From positions 1 through 42,873 of the forward strand of contig JH994077.1 of the NCBI GenBank assembly GCA_000316135.1: a stretch of 42,873 nt of DNA. Direction: 5' to 3'. Origin of the DNA: Trachipleistophora hominis (Eukaryota; Microsporidia; Pleistophoridae). The first letter of the stretch is position 1. Every line of letters starts with the position of its first letter. Shown here one piece after another: positions 10,003 through 21,730 of the stretch. The translations under genes and the position numbers were made by a program. The notes beneath the pieces are model-generated. The model was not told the origin of the DNA. It did not search any database and saw only the letters and a program-made list of their open reading frames with translations.

Positions 10003-11325
10003 TTAACCCAACTGTTCACTTACTATTTCCTCCTCGACACTCGCATACGTATACTGCTGATATTCGTTGAGCAGGTCATTCATATTCGACTCGGCCTCTG
10101 TAAACTCCATCTCATCCATTCCTTCCTGTGTATACCAATGCAAGAATGCCTTTCGCCTAAACATAAGCTGGAACTGTTCAGCAATTCTTTTGAAAAGTTC
10201 TTGTATGGCAGTCGTATTACCAATAAAAGTGGCTGACATGTCCAGAGTAGACGGTGGTATGTCACACACGGCTGTTTTGACATTGTTTGGTATCCACTCG
10301 ACAAAGTTAGACGCGTTTCGACTCTGTATGTTGTGTAACTGCTCATCGACATCCTTCATAGAGATATTACCCCGAAAGATGGTTGCTACAGTGAGATATC
10401 GACCATGTTTTGGATCGGACGCAGCCATCATATTTTTAGAATCGAACATTTGCTGGGTAAGCTCACTCACAGAGTAAGAACGGTACGAGGCCATTCCCTC
10501 GGCTATTAACGGTGCAAAGCCTATCATGAAAAAGTGAAGACGGGGAAACGGTATCATGTTTACGGCGAGCTTCCTAAGATCAGCATTAAGCTGCCCAGGA
10601 AACCGTAGACACGTGGTTACACCGCTCATCACCAACGAGACTAGCCTATTAAGATCAGCATACCCTGGATTTTTAAGCTTTAGGATGTTAAAGCAGATGT
10701 TGTACAACGCTTCGTTGTCAATACAAAATGTTTCATCAGCGTTTTCGACGAGTTGGTGGATGCTCAGCGTGGCATTATATGGTTCAACCACAGTATCGCT
10801 GACCTTAGGTGAAGGAACTACGGAAAATGTGCACATCATCCTATCGGGAAATTCTTCACGTATCTTAGATATCAAGAGCGTTCCCATACCGGCACCTGTA
10901 CCACCACCAAGCGAGTGCGTGATCTGAAAGCCCTGCAAACAGTTTGATTTCTCAGCCTCTCTTCGCACACAATCCATAACATTCTCAATTAACTCTGCTC
11001 CTTCCGTGTAATGGCCCTTTGCCCAGTTATTACCAGCCCCGCTCTGCCCAAATACGTAGTTGTCTGGTCTGAAGAGGCTGCCTAGAGGTCCTGATCGCAG
11101 TGTATCCATAGTACCTGGTTCAAGGTCTACCAATACTGCACGCGGCACATATTGTTTAGTACTTGATTCATTGTAGTATACAGATATGCGATCAAGTTGG
11201 TTGTCCTTTGTGCCCGTATACTGACCTAGGTTGTTGATGCCGTGTTCCTCACTGATTACTTCCCAGAATTTTGTGCCGATTTGGTTACCACACTGGCCAG
11301 ATTGGAGATGAATTATTTCTCTCAT
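10003..11325 (-). CDS. TUB2: Beta-tubulin
   Basis: This 440-residue protein is full length for beta-tubulin, which pairs with alpha-tubulin in microtubules of the intranuclear spindle. The N-terminal MREI motif is present, with the GTP-binding signature GGGTGAGMG at 140-148 and [17 protein letters not shown] at the start. The C-terminal tail is short and only moderately acidic ([10 protein letters not shown]). Residues His6, Cys165, Phe167, Glu198, Phe200 and Arg241 match the set associated with benzimidazole sensitivity in other microsporidia; in Enterocytozoon Glu198 is replaced. No intron is present. The start at 11325 is supported by CCC three bases upstream preceded by two AAAATTTT-like blocks, the microsporidian start signal. 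Downstream are about 270 bases of AT-rich sequence before the LINE tail. Confidence 0.98.
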   Translation of the reverse strand: MREIIHLQSGQCGNQIGTKFWEVISEEHGINNLGQYTGTKDNQLDRISVYYNESSTKQYVPRAVLVDLEPGTMDTLRSGPLGSLFRPDNYVFGQSGAGNNWAKGHYTEGAELIENVMDCVRREAEKSNCLQGFQITHSLGGGTGAGMGTLLISKIREEFPDRMMCTFSVVPSPKVSDTVVEPYNATLSIHQLVENADETFCIDNEALYNICFNILKLKNPGYADLNRLVSLVMSGVTTCLRFPGQLNADLRKLAVNMIPFPRLHFFMIGFAPLIAEGMASYRSYSVSELTQQMFDSKNMMAASDPKHGRYLTVATIFRGNISMKDVDEQLHNIQSRNASNFVEWIPNNVKTAVCDIPPSTLDMSATFIGNTTAIQELFKRIAEQFQLMFRRKAFLHWYTQEGMDEMEFTEAESNMNDLLNEYQQYTYASVEEEIVSEQLG

Positions 11326-11350
11326 TGAGGGTAAAAATTTTGAAAATTTT
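11326..11350 (-). promoter_or_regulatory. Microsporidian start-site signal of beta-tubulin
   Basis: On the coding strand the sequence directly before the ATG reads AAAATTTTCAAAATTTTTA followed by CCCTCA. CCC- or GGG-like motifs next to the start codon and AAATTTT-like elements are described as expression signals in Encephalitozoon and relatives. Here both occur within 22 bases. Confidence 0.6.
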
Positions 11351-14300
11351 TATGGATGGCGCTACGGTCAACCGCTGATGATAATTAGAATGCAAGAAAA
11401 TGTGGATAAGTAATAATGCGAAAAATATAGCAGTACTGTTTTTGGGATATCCACCCATTGAAAGTACTTGATAGGGATAGATTAGTCCCTAAGGTATATT
11501 CAAGGTGGCGCTTAAATTTAATGCCGCAAACTTTCAATTTTGTGATGATCAAGTGTCAAATATTTGTGACTGGGAGGTTCATCTTTGACTATTAAAGCAA
11601 AGGCTAAATTTTTTTATCAATAGCTTGACAGGATAATATTTCTCATTAAAAATAAGCAAATGCATTTTAATAGCGTTTATTTTATTGAGACTACTCAGTT
11701 AATTGTCAAAAACGGAGAAGGATTACTGCCATGAAGCCTCTATAACATCTGATACCACATGATAAAACGAATTATAAATACTGCAAAATACTTGCAAAAT
11801 TAAAGGCCATAACAACAGTTTGATAAATATAAACGCAGTATTTAGTCATAAAAACTTCTTTAAAAATATTACCTACCTCAATATGACAAGAATTTCAGCT
11901 TGTTTTAGCCAAGCGATTTTGAGCAAGACATGATCAAATGATTAGTGCTGGTTTACTCTTTCATGAATAGAAATGCATACTATAAACTATGTTGAACCAT
12001 AGTGGTATTACATTATAAATAGTAACAAGGAGATATTACTATAGTATAATGTATAAATATTTCTATACATTGGAATTTCATAACAAAATAACATTATTTG
12101 TTGACATATGAATTACCACAATATTCCTACTAAAAACCACGGAATATTTGTTTGAATATATTTAATCAATTTCTAGTCACAATTTTTTATATTTTCTTTG
12201 TTAAGTAAATATATCTAAATTTATATGATAAATGAACCCGTTTATTATGTATTTCATACGTGAAATTCACTATCCAAAGAGCTTTAACGACACCGTCATA
12301 TATCACTTCAAGAGATTCTATAATTAAATCATAAATATGTTACTATGATATTTAATAATGTAACACCATGATATTGTAGTGTCCCACATTTAATAAGTGT
12401 AATAAAGGTTAATTAGTTGATTAATTAATCAACTATTTGAGAGAATGGTAACAACCCGAAGGGAGCTACCAACAAGTACGATGCTACATCAGAGCCAATG
12501 ACCACAGAACAATAACACTTTTCATACCTGAATATATCAAAAGCCCTGGGTTATTAGCAGGATTAATGGTAACTTAAAGGCAAACGAGTCAGTTGCTAGA
12601 GGAAAGCGTTAAGAAAAGTATTATTGATAAATATCTAAAGGATATTGACCAGCCAAGATGAAAGCATTGCAATATAACGTAATATACCAATCTTTAGAGA
12701 TTTTATATTGATTATATGTGTGGTTTAATCCTTTTCATTTTATATCTTCTATCAGCACAAAAATTTCTTTACCATCCCAGTTTTAGCTTATATTCCCAGC
12801 CAGCACATCAAAAAATCATACTAACCTTACTCTCTATTCTATATTAATTTATACCTTTCCAACCAAAAATAAATATTTCGAGCTTATCCACGAAACAGAA
12901 ACGTTTTTAGAGACTGGAGATAATAGAACGAAGTCTAAAAACTTGCACTCTATTCGTCAGTAAGTCATTCCTTTCTCCAAATCTAATTCTGTGTTGTAGA
13001 CCGCTTTAAGAGATACAACATGGTGAAAATTGTAAAAGTTGTTACATAAAAAAACATTAATACTCAAACAAATAATTCATATTTTTAAAAATTAATTAAT
13101 TAATTTTCTTTATTCTTTATAACTTTACATATTATGTATAATTGCACGTTTAATGGAAGTCAATTTTGACCGGTATAACATCAATGTATAAATTTAATAC
13201 GTATTAAGAGGTTTAAACATGCATCTTAGGTTCTAAATAGTGCAATATCGCTGTATATTGGTAAAAAATTGTTTAAAAAAACAAAAGCATAGTGGTTTTA
13301 TATGTTATTTATCTTTAATAATGGTGGTTTGGAAGCGTAGCCGACCAGTATATTTTATTTTTCTGTTGTCATTCAAATCATATTCATTTGAGATTAGCAA
13401 GTTTTAATTCTGCTGTAAAATGAATTGTCAGGAAATGATATGGAATTAAAATTCATTGTAAGATACCATTAATATAAAGTTAATATTTTCTAGACATTTG
13501 TATATTATTTAGTGCATCATTACCAATTTCTTTATCGCAAAACTATGTCAGCAAATGAAAATATATGAAATAGGAAATATTGCATTTATATCCTACGACT
13601 TGCAGAGACAGGTTAGATAACAGAGTGTTATGGAATATAACCATTGTATTAGTCGGGAAACAAAGGTCGGCGGCCACGGTTTCAGGCCCCAGCGGGCCGG
13701 AAAAGATATTTATTGTTTTTCTGATGACAATGAAGATGTAGGAAGAAATGAATAAACCGATGAATGAGATGGAAGGTGTAAAACTGGATTTTTAAATAAA
13801 GCTCTTTCAGTGAAAAAATCATTGTGTTCGTATAAATGTTTGCGAACACATAAATAGATATGAATCATGTTTTTTCGAAATATCGATCTATAACAATAAA
13901 TTAAAATAACAACCATCCTAAAACTGATAATTCAAATAGAATTACATAGGAAACAATGGAGTATATTGAACATCGTCATTATTTTATAATACATTAATAT
14001 ATATCAATCAGCTTGATTAGAATTGTTTTAAATGTAAAATATTAGATTATATAGAAGGTTATGTTATTGAAAGCTGTTTTTGAACAGCTTATTTGTTCGC
14101 AATTATAGCTGATATTATGTTGAAACCTTCGTCTTTGAAAGTCGTGTCCAAACATTCAAAAATTAGATATTTCGTTTCGATGAGTGTTTTATAAAGTAAA
14201 AGAGAAGGTAGTAGTCGCAAAATAATACGTGTAAATTATCATTCACTGGACAAAGCTAAGTATTAGAGCAGGTGTATTTTTGAAATTCCTCACAAACCGT

Positions 14301-14426
14301 ATCTTTCGTTATGAGTTGGCGTTCTTGTGAATAGATGTATTGTTATTATTTGTTTGTTGTTAAATGATACGAATCGAGTATAACTATGAATACGAGTGTT
14401 ATATATCTATTTCACCTCGTTATTGA
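11351..14426. other. Gene desert with a palindrome, possible element remains and one LINE tail
   Basis: No intact gene was recognised. A perfect 22-bp palindrome lies at 12414-12435. From about 12440 to 12660 the plus strand has short coding-like runs in several frames (ENGNNPKGATNKYDATSEP; RINGNLKANESVARGKR; SIIDKYLKDIDQPR), perhaps remains of a gene or transposon. A LINE tail stands at 13657-13760. The rest is AT-rich and without visible structure. Confidence 0.3.
13657..13760 (+). repeat. LINE 3'-end repeat, copy 3
   Basis: GGGAAACAAAGGTCGGCGGC, then CCCCAGCGGGCCGGAAAAG, match the core of copy 1. The following TGACAATGAAGATG stretch is only loosely like the tail. The copy is diverged, and no LINE coding sequence precedes it. 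Confidence 0.6.
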
Positions 14427-14509
14427 GTCGGTTTGGCCGAGTGGTTAAGGCGTCAGATTAGAAATCTGATGGGCTCGTTCCCGCGCAGGTTCAAATCCTG
14501 CAGCCGACG
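14427..14509 (+). tRNA. tRNA-Ser (anticodon AGA)
   Basis: The acceptor stem GTCGGTT pairs with AGCCGAC (14502-14508) and the discriminator is G. The anticodon stem TCAGA/TCTGA encloses loop TTAGAAA, giving anticodon AGA at 14460-14462. The long variable arm (GGG...CCC) is typical of class II serine tRNAs. The T arm is GCAGG-TTCAAAT-CCTGC. There is no intron and no encoded CCA. It should read UCU and, with inosine at the first position, UCC. Confidence 0.95.
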
Positions 14510-16234
14510 TTTGTTTTGAAAATTGTTTTGGCTGGTTTTCTAAACGAGTCTTAGTGTAGTGTCAATTACAAGTAATCTCGATGATTTTAGCTACATATAA
14601 TCTAATTACAATTTTAATGTATGCGTCTTCGTTGCTCGCAAACCTTTTCTATTATAACTGTTCTTCCTCAATCCGTATTCGCGCAATGTCTTTCTCACAA
14701 TATTTGTAGCTAAATCGCTTTTGTTATATCATTGAAGTATATTGTAAACATTACGTTTGGTGCTGTTATATAAATTCTGTTCTTATCTGTCTTCTTTACC
14801 CGGTAATTTTACTGATCTATCCCGCGTAACCTTTTCGTATTATAGCCACTTTTACATATTTAAAGATCTATCTTGCCAATTATCTGTGTAAAAGCATGAA
14901 TTGGTGGTTATCTGATACAACTATAAATAACTGACGTTTCAACAGATTGTGATTGTGCTTACATTTAATATTACACTTTTAAATACGATGACTGGAATCT
15001 TATCAAGTGATAGCATTGTGTTTTCCAGTTAGACAAAACTTTAAGAAGAATACAAAAAACAATTAAAAAATTTAAATTAAATACAAATTACCTTATTTGA
15101 AAGTAAAGATAACTTAGTGAGCTCTATACATATTTTATTTACATATACAGATATAATCTATGATATTACAGTTTTATCATCTAAGCACTTAACATTTTGA
15201 AAATTATATTTCTATAAAAAACCGCTGGTGGTTCTTCGAATTCCAAATATTACATATTTTTTGAACATAATAAGTCGGCATACCAAATCGTTTGCCTAAC
15301 GCATAGAATAAGTACTACTCATTCTACGACTTGTCAGTCATAAGGGGTCAATCTTTAATTAATATATAACATTCATTATTAATTAAAAAAAATCTCGAAA
15401 TTCTCGCATTTTAGACCAGTTCGACAGTAAAGCATGCAATATATAAATGGGACGTGCTGAATATGAAGATACTGCTTTACACCCAAAGTTGATAATTTTG
15501 GACACTTAATGCCGAAATATGACATATTGTACTCTTTTTTTATTTTATGACAGATTTATCATCATAGATCTAATATTTAAAGCCTGAAATAATAAAAAGA
15601 CAACTTGCAAGCCGATTGGTCTGTTTGAGAAAAAACAGACAAAATTTACTTTATCTTTTCGTTACAATTAATAAGCTATATATTGTTATCGTATTCTCAT
15701 GTTCCAAGTTCACTTAGCAGTTATTTGTGATCAACGTTTAATGAAAGTTCTAGCAGTCAAAAATTAATTTTTTAACCCCTGATAAAAACACAAATGACAG
15801 GAAAATCGTTGATTTAAAACGCAATTAAAAACAAAAAAATGACTCCTATCGAATGCATTAAATTTTAAGTATCGTTTTATAAACGAAATATCGCAGCTAA
15901 TTTTAACTAAAGAGTTTAATACACCACTAAGCAACGTAGTTTTCAGCAAAAACTGCTAATTGTTAACTAATGATTAACAGTAGGGTTAAGAAGGAGGTTT
16001 TGCGTGCATTAATTAAACATTCATGATTTATGATCTATCTCGAGCATTTTCTTTAGATGAAAAAGCCTCGAACTACTAGAACTAACTATAAAACAAATCG
16101 TCAAAGACGGTGTGATCACACTGATTAACATATTAAAACGAAATAAACGACAATAGATCAAACATCTTTTTTATAATACACTTTAATTATACGCCACGTC
16201 TAACATAATAAAAAAATTGTACGCTCAACGTTTT
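14510..16234. other. Intergenic, no gene recognised
   Basis: AT-rich sequence between tRNA-Ser and the 3' end of the ubiquitin-like gene. A 61-codon open run on the minus strand (15949-15764) starts only at a TTG and has the composition expected by chance. No repeat tail was seen. Confidence 0.4.
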
Positions 16235-17191
16235 TCAATAAGCCGAGGATTCAAATGATAACAAAAACATACTGGCAACGAATGAATATGCCATTTTACC
16301 AACCTTTTCATAAAAACTGGTGTTTGTAAACGAAAGATTAAAAAGGCTCTGGTTGCTGAGAAAGGTTAGCACAAATATCATAAGTAAAACACATGCCATC
16401 GGTGAATTGCCACTATAAAAGAGCGCAATGATCATTGATGCTTTGATGATGGTTTCGGGTGTCACGAACAGAAGTATCCACTCAAACCTCTTCAAGATCG
16501 TGTCCTCGGACGCGACCTCTGGTTGTGGTGACAAGTAATACATCCTACCTCCCCGTTTTACCACTTTTCTTGGATCAACAGCCATCAGTTTCCCGGTTAG
16601 AAGATTCCTCACGCTTACGTTTCGCTCTATCTGCCGCATCTCTATATCATCCTCTTCGTTGTTCAGAGACGAATTGGACAGGGGAGTATCCTCAAACGTA
16701 ATGTTGTCGTTTACATTGGAGTCTACATCGCTATCTTTTATTTTTCTATCTTCAGCACTAGTTTGTGCTGGACATTGTTGCTCAGTTACGCTAGACTCGC
16801 TCAAATATTGAAAACTGGAACCGGCGCCTTTCTGGCACTCCTTCTCATCGATGCTGTTCTCTATCTTGTTGTGCTCAATGATGTAATTGCTTCCTTCCTC
16901 GCCCTTTCTTACATCAAATTGAAGAAATACAGTACCAGTCGTATTCAAAATGCTGATCGGAATCCTGTCGGATATCTTTTTGCCATTATACAGTATCACG
17001 AGCCGATTCTTGATTTCAGATACGCTGTGTTTTCTCCTCAACCCGTTCAGCCTATATATCTCGATGGCTGCTTCATTATCAACCATTTTTTCCACAATAT
17101 AATTCTTTATATCCTCCACGGTCTCATTAGCTGTCATTTCAGTCTCAAAGAGAATTTCTCCTCTGGGCGAACTCATGGTTATTTTCAACAT
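16235..17191 (-). CDS. Ubiquitin-like domain, C-terminal membrane protein (HERP/Usa1-like, probable ERAD factor)
   Basis: From the chosen start this is 318 residues. Residues 1-95 form a ubiquitin-like fold by pattern (LKITMSSPRGEILFETEM, ETVEDIKNYIVEK, RLVILYNGKKISDRIPI). A polar low-complexity linker of about 100 residues follows, then a conserved-looking patch (VRNLLTGKLMAVDPRKVV). The C-terminus holds two or three hydrophobic segments (ASMIIALFYSGN, ACVLLMIFVLTFL, AYSFVASMFLLSF). N-terminal ubiquitin-like plus C-terminal hairpin membrane segments is the layout of HERP/Usa1, ER membrane scaffolds of the degradation ligase complex; Dsc3-type proteins are an alternative. The start at 17191 is preferred because CCC stands two bases before this ATG, as in beta-tubulin. 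An ATG four codons upstream (17203) lacks the signal. Confidence 0.6.
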   Translation of the reverse strand: MLKITMSSPRGEILFETEMTANETVEDIKNYIVEKMVDNEAAIEIYRLNGLRRKHSVSEIKNRLVILYNGKKISDRIPISILNTTGTVFLQFDVRKGEEGSNYIIEHNKIENSIDEKECQKGAGSSFQYLSESSVTEQQCPAQTSAEDRKIKDSDVDSNVNDNITFEDTPLSNSSLNNEEDDIEMRQIERNVSVRNLLTGKLMAVDPRKVVKRGGRMYYLSPQPEVASEDTILKRFEWILLFVTPETIIKASMIIALFYSGNSPMACVLLMIFVLTFLSNQSLFNLSFTNTSFYEKVGKMAYSFVASMFLLSFESSAY

Positions 17192-17295
17192 AAGGGTGCC
17201 CATTTTTTGTATTTATATATTAAAAATTCTTATCAGCGAAGTTTGCTATTGGTTGGAAAGCGGTGCTGAAATATCGAATCGGGAGGTAACTTCTG

Positions 17296-17454
17296 ATGTT
17301 GAATGCTATGTTACTGATGTGGTTTTCTGGTTCTATAGCGCATTTACTCCTTTTTTGGCATAAAGGGGGAGAATTGATGGATGATTTGATGGACGAAGAG
17401 GTGGTGAATGTAATTGGTGAATTAACCTCCTTTTCCAAGGAGAATCATTTTTAA
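17296..17454 (+). CDS. Possible small membrane protein (52 residues)
   Basis: An ATG-initiated frame divergent from the ubiquitin-like gene, 105 bases away. It has a hydrophobic N-terminal half (MLNAMLLMWFSGSIAHLLLF) and an acidic polar tail (ELMDDLMDEEVVNVIGEL). The segregation of hydrophobic and charged residues and the Glu/Asp/Val codons look non-random. A G-run precedes an internal ATG (17373), which could instead begin a 26-residue peptide. No family is recognised, and chance cannot be excluded at this length. Confidence 0.3.
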   Translation: MLNAMLLMWFSGSIAHLLLFWHKGGELMDDLMDEEVVNVIGELTSFSKENHF

Positions 17455-18875
17455 TCTTTGTACTGAACAGACTTTGTCGAGTCTTCCATAAATATTATTT
17501 TATATTCGTGGAAATAGTCCAAAGAGGAAAAAATGGTGGATTAAAACGAATGAAAATATTAAATACAATTTTTATTGTAAGTTCAAAATAATGCTCTGTA
17601 AACACATGTAAATGAAGTAAATGAATGAACAATTAATATAAAAAAAATAAAATTGTTACTGATACGGAAAAAGCTCCTAATCTAACCTTTGGATAAATTA
17701 GTCCCATATTTATAAACGATGGCAAATTTATTATCTTTTTCATATTTTTACGTTTTAAAATAAAATCGATCGGTAAAATATAATATTTAATTATTTTCCC
17801 GTTATTCATTTTGTGGTCGACCTTGACGTTCGTTCACTCAAATACTGCTGAGCAACGCTATTTCATTTTAAATGAAAATTATTATCTCACTTTTTGTACT
17901 CATCAGCCATAGCCATTAGAAACAGACGTGATTTTTATACAAATAGCATCTCGATGCCGGTAATACTAAACAAAAGATTATTTTTAAAAATAGATGCGAT
18001 TTATTTTGATTAATATTACCATATTGTAAATTTTTTGGCACAATTTTTTAGTGATGCAGTTTAAGATGAAAATAACACATTTCGACATTCTAATTACATC
18101 TTGTTGAACATATGCTATCTTAAATAGATCACAAGTCATTATATAAACATCACAATGTTCTTTTTCTTCCATTATTCGGGTTAGTAAACATAATAAAGCA
18201 AAAAATTACATTTGTTGATCTATAACACGTATGTTTATGTCTGACTACCAACATTACGGTTGGGAACCACGAATCACTTCTATCATTTGCACCGTGATTG
18301 GTCATTTTGAAGAATTGTGCGATATGACCGCGTAAATGGTTTTATGAGTAGAATCCGCGGTAATGTAATAGAAAAGCTAATAAAAGAGATAGTAAATATT
18401 AGTTGACTCAAGATAAAACACAATGCACGTAACTCGTTGCGCTTAATACGTCAAACAATATATTTTATTGATTTATTTGTATGTTTATCGAGTTTTACAA
18501 GTTTTATTAGCAGTTTTCTACTGAAAGTTATTCAAATCTGTTGTATGTTAATGATCATTAATTTTAAATCAATATACATGAGATGTATTTAGTGTAATAT
18601 TTTTATATATTTAGTATAATGAATGTGATACGAGAGCATATTTGTACGCATATTGTTCACATGTATATGAAATATTTATCCCAAAAAATGATATTAAGCA
18701 CAAATATTTCTTTGCAAACAAAAAATATAAAAGAAATTGCGATAATATTTGAACACGTAAAAAATTTTTGAGATAGAACCAAAAAGGCGATATTTAAATT
18801 TGGCATGCATAATTATGTGGCTACGTGTTTATCATACGGTCTTCTAAATTTTTAGTTGGTTAAACTTCTCGATAA
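17455..18875. other. Intergenic, no confident gene
   Basis: AT-rich. A 32-codon ATG frame near 18230 (MSDYQHYGWEPRITSII) and an overlapping minus-strand run are both open, so neither is convincing. No LINE tail was recognised. Confidence 0.3.
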
Positions 18876-20214
18876 CCAAAGAATGCAAAGATTAACGGTT
18901 TACAAGACAATTCAAACGCTTTAGTTTTCGTTTTTTTAACAAAATTGTATTCCTCACATGATAGTAAACGAAAATATCGCGGTGGTCTGAATTTTCACCA
19001 AAAAGGTATTTTTAAGAAAGAAAGGGACAATTTTCGTCGCACGATTTACGATGAGAAGTGCAACTTGCAAAGGTTTTCCGACGGTAATACAAATACCTCT
19101 ACACCTTTCGACTTTAATCCTAATCCGAGACGGATGTCTTATAGTATGCAGATCATTTAACAACAGCTTTTAATTCTCGAGGATTTGTCAGAGATTTACC
19201 TTTTTCGCACTTCAATGAATCAATCTTAATTCACTATTCAAGTGATCAGTTTTGGTTACCAGGCCTCCAAAGTACGCAATTCACTTAGAATCCACCATAA
19301 TCAAACATACCCATGTTCATGTGCTCGTATGTTTAAAAATTAACTTTTGAATTCGTTTTAGTTTTTCTTATTACATGACATGGCCCTATAAATAAATTTT
19401 TCAGTCGAACACGTGTTGGTTGAACTTTATTCATATGGAATTAAACCTAACTCATTGATATTGTGCAATTTATCTTTTCCATCTGATCCTCTGAAGTTTT
19501 CCAATGATGACAATCTTTTTTTATTTAAGTACTTCTCTAAAGAAAACAAATACCAAATGAAATTATTACCAATAAAGTAAACCTCATTTTTTCAGCTTAC
19601 ATACTCTCTATGTTTCATACTAATTACTGCTCTTTTTCTGCATATTCATGAATAAGGCAACCATATCGTTGTTCAACAGCAGGAAAACTTAGAACGTATA
19701 TTTGCATTCAAGATCACGGTAAATTCAACGTTTTATTAAATGTTTTACGTTGCCGTATACAAAATGCAAAATATTTTGATCATGACTTGGCATATCTATC
19801 GCTGGATGCAGACGTGCATTTTGTATGGATTCTAAAAATAAGCCAGTATGTGCGACTTGACCGAGATTTTAAAGTTATCAGAAGGTTGGATGTGATGTAG
19901 CTAACATTTTTTACGTGAATTCTGTAAATAATATTGGAATTAGAAAACTTTTACATGAATTGATGCTGTTATAAACCAAAGATTAATGACCAAGGTCAAT
20001 CTCAGCGAATCAGTAGATCGTCCATGTGTGGTATGAGATATTGGGCAAATAAAGACGCTGTTAGCTTAGACATATAGATTTTATGAATTGGATGTCATGA
20101 AAGAATAACGTTGACACTTTTGCAAATATATACTTATTAATCGAAGAAAAACTTTGCTTTCCTCGTTTCAATTTAATCCTTTCATCAGTTTCAAACTGTA
20201 TTTATACACCTTAA
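18876..20214 (+). pseudogene. Broken gene with protein-kinase-like fragments
   Basis: A chain of plus-strand open runs without start codons lies here, each interrupted by a stop or shift. At 18876-19160 a basic, Asn-rich run includes FHQKGIFKKERDNFRRTI. A run near 19170-19290 contains FWLPGLQS. One near 19395-19590 contains VELYSYGIKPNSLILCNL. The run at 19652-19900 ends RLDRDFKVIRRLDVM. A shifted run (19879-19974) reads GCDVANIFYVN and then IRKLLHELMLL. Another shifted run (19979-20077) reads QRISRSSMCGMRYWA. The last three resemble, in order, kinase strands beta1-beta3, helix C with its Glu, and an activation loop like the STxxGTPYWMAPE of STE20/PAK kinases; the catalytic loop is absent. 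A final run ends at 20214. I infer one decayed kinase gene; the 5' fragments are not recognised. Confidence 0.4.
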
Positions 20215-21061
20215 GCAATGAGTCATTGGCACAGAAACTAATAAAATGCAACTGAATAGCATATGATTACGTTTGGTTTTAGAGTCATAGAGACCATATG
20301 AACACATTTTTTAGGCAAGTATAGTAAAATTCAATGAATATCTACATGTATTGAAAAGGTGATGATAGCACACGATATAAAACTTTCTTCAATGACATCT
20401 ATAGAATAGAAAATGTGATTATTTGCATGATACAATATATTTTGGACTGCTCATCATTTGTATATGTGCTATTAATAATCAACTCTGCGTTCACTTCGAA
20501 TGTTTAATGTTGAATTAGGTATATATATCTGGAAAACAAATTTAATTTACTAATTAAAGACAGGCTGAAGTAATTTATTATCTATTGTAAAGTTATATTG
20601 AAAGATTTTCTCTCAACAAGCTTATATGTCATTCTTATCATGATGTCATCGATGATAGATTCATGAAAAGGTCAATCGTTTGATGGAATATGTTTAAGAC
20701 AGGCTTATAATGACTTCTAACATTTGATTTAGTTAATAGAAAGTGTGTAAAAACCAAAAGACAATATTTAATGATGGATTTTGGGGAGCAAACTAATCTA
20801 ACAAAATGATGTTTTTATTTACCAGAAAGTTTCTAAACCTTTACTTATATCAAATAGTTCCGAATTAATTCCAAGTTTCAGAAACACCTGTAGGTATTAT
20901 AATTTACTTTATTATAAACTATAGATGTTGCATTGGCACGGAATAAAATCGTCAGGGTTGTACTGTTCTCATATTATTGTTGCCTATGAGAAAAGTGACA
21001 TTAAAACACAGTGATAAGCACTCTTATCAAAAAGTATAAATATGTTATTAGTTCATCAGCT
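20215..21061. other. Intergenic, upstream of secreted helical protein
   Basis: AT-rich with no recognised gene. A TATAAATA-like element (about 21035) lies some 25 bases before the ATG used for the next gene. Confidence 0.35.
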
Positions 21062-21730
21062 ATGTATATCTTTTCCATTTTAATGAGTGTCGGTGCGATT
21101 ACTGAGAAAGAGGTCAACCGGGTACTGGATGAAGTAGTTCAAAAAATACAAATGCTAAACCAACAAATTGATCTTGTAACGGGTTCGATGTCTAGTATGA
21201 AACAAATCAGGAGCAATTTTGTTGCCATGTCTAAGAATGAGTGTGTTTCGAAGAACTTATTTGCGTTCCATTTCGACAAATTTGCGGCTACTCGCAGCAA
21301 TTTAAGCGAATATTTCTTGGCATACGAGAACTTCCTTTGTTTTCTCCCGTATATGATAAATACCGTGACAATAACAAGTATCGATAAGCAAAATACAAAG
21401 AAAGTAATTGATTTAAAGGCAATGAAAAAGCATATAAAGGATTCTGAATTTTTTAAAAATTACACTGATGAAATATATCTCAATGTTGAAAAGCTTAAAG
21501 GCTTTGAAACTCGTCTTTACGAGTGCTTAGAAGAAATACGATCAATGGTTGCAAAATTTGACTACTTCTACAAGAGAATTGAGAACGGCGTGATTTTGGA
21601 TATTTTTTCAATAAAAGCTCTGAATGAACACCACTATTGCAATAATTGCAATTCTTTGCCTTTGTCAGAAGAGTTTTATAGGAGCATAAGGACTTTTCAA
21701 CAATCGAATAAATGTCCAGAAAAAAGATAA
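21062..21730 (+). CDS. Putative secreted helical protein, lineage-specific
   Basis: This is 222 residues from the first ATG; the frame is open upstream only with a GTG at 21011, which is unlikely as a start. The N-terminus MYIFSILMSVGAITEKEV looks like a short signal peptide with cleavage after about residue 13. The remainder is predicted almost wholly helical with heptad-like segments (VLDEVVQKIQMLNQQIDLV; LYECLEEIRSMVAKFDYF). It contains several cysteines, including a C-terminal CNNC. No family is recognised. It may be exported to the host or parasite surface, as many microsporidian orphan proteins are; this is inference from the signal peptide alone. Confidence 0.65.
   Translation: MYIFSILMSVGAITEKEVNRVLDEVVQKIQMLNQQIDLVTGSMSSMKQIRSNFVAMSKNECVSKNLFAFHFDKFAATRSNLSEYFLAYENFLCFLPYMINTVTITSIDKQNTKKVIDLKAMKKHIKDSEFFKNYTDEIYLNVEKLKGFETRLYECLEEIRSMVAKFDYFYKRIENGVILDIFSIKALNEHHYCNNCNSLPLSEEFYRSIRTFQQSNKCPEKR

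Noticed and set aside
16763..17269. 168-codon plus-strand open run
   Set aside because: It lies antisense to the ubiquitin-like gene, whose domain pattern and start signal are much stronger.
18232..18330. 32-codon ATG frame MSDYQHYGWEPRITSII...
   Set aside because: Short, and the opposite strand is equally open; no decision is possible.
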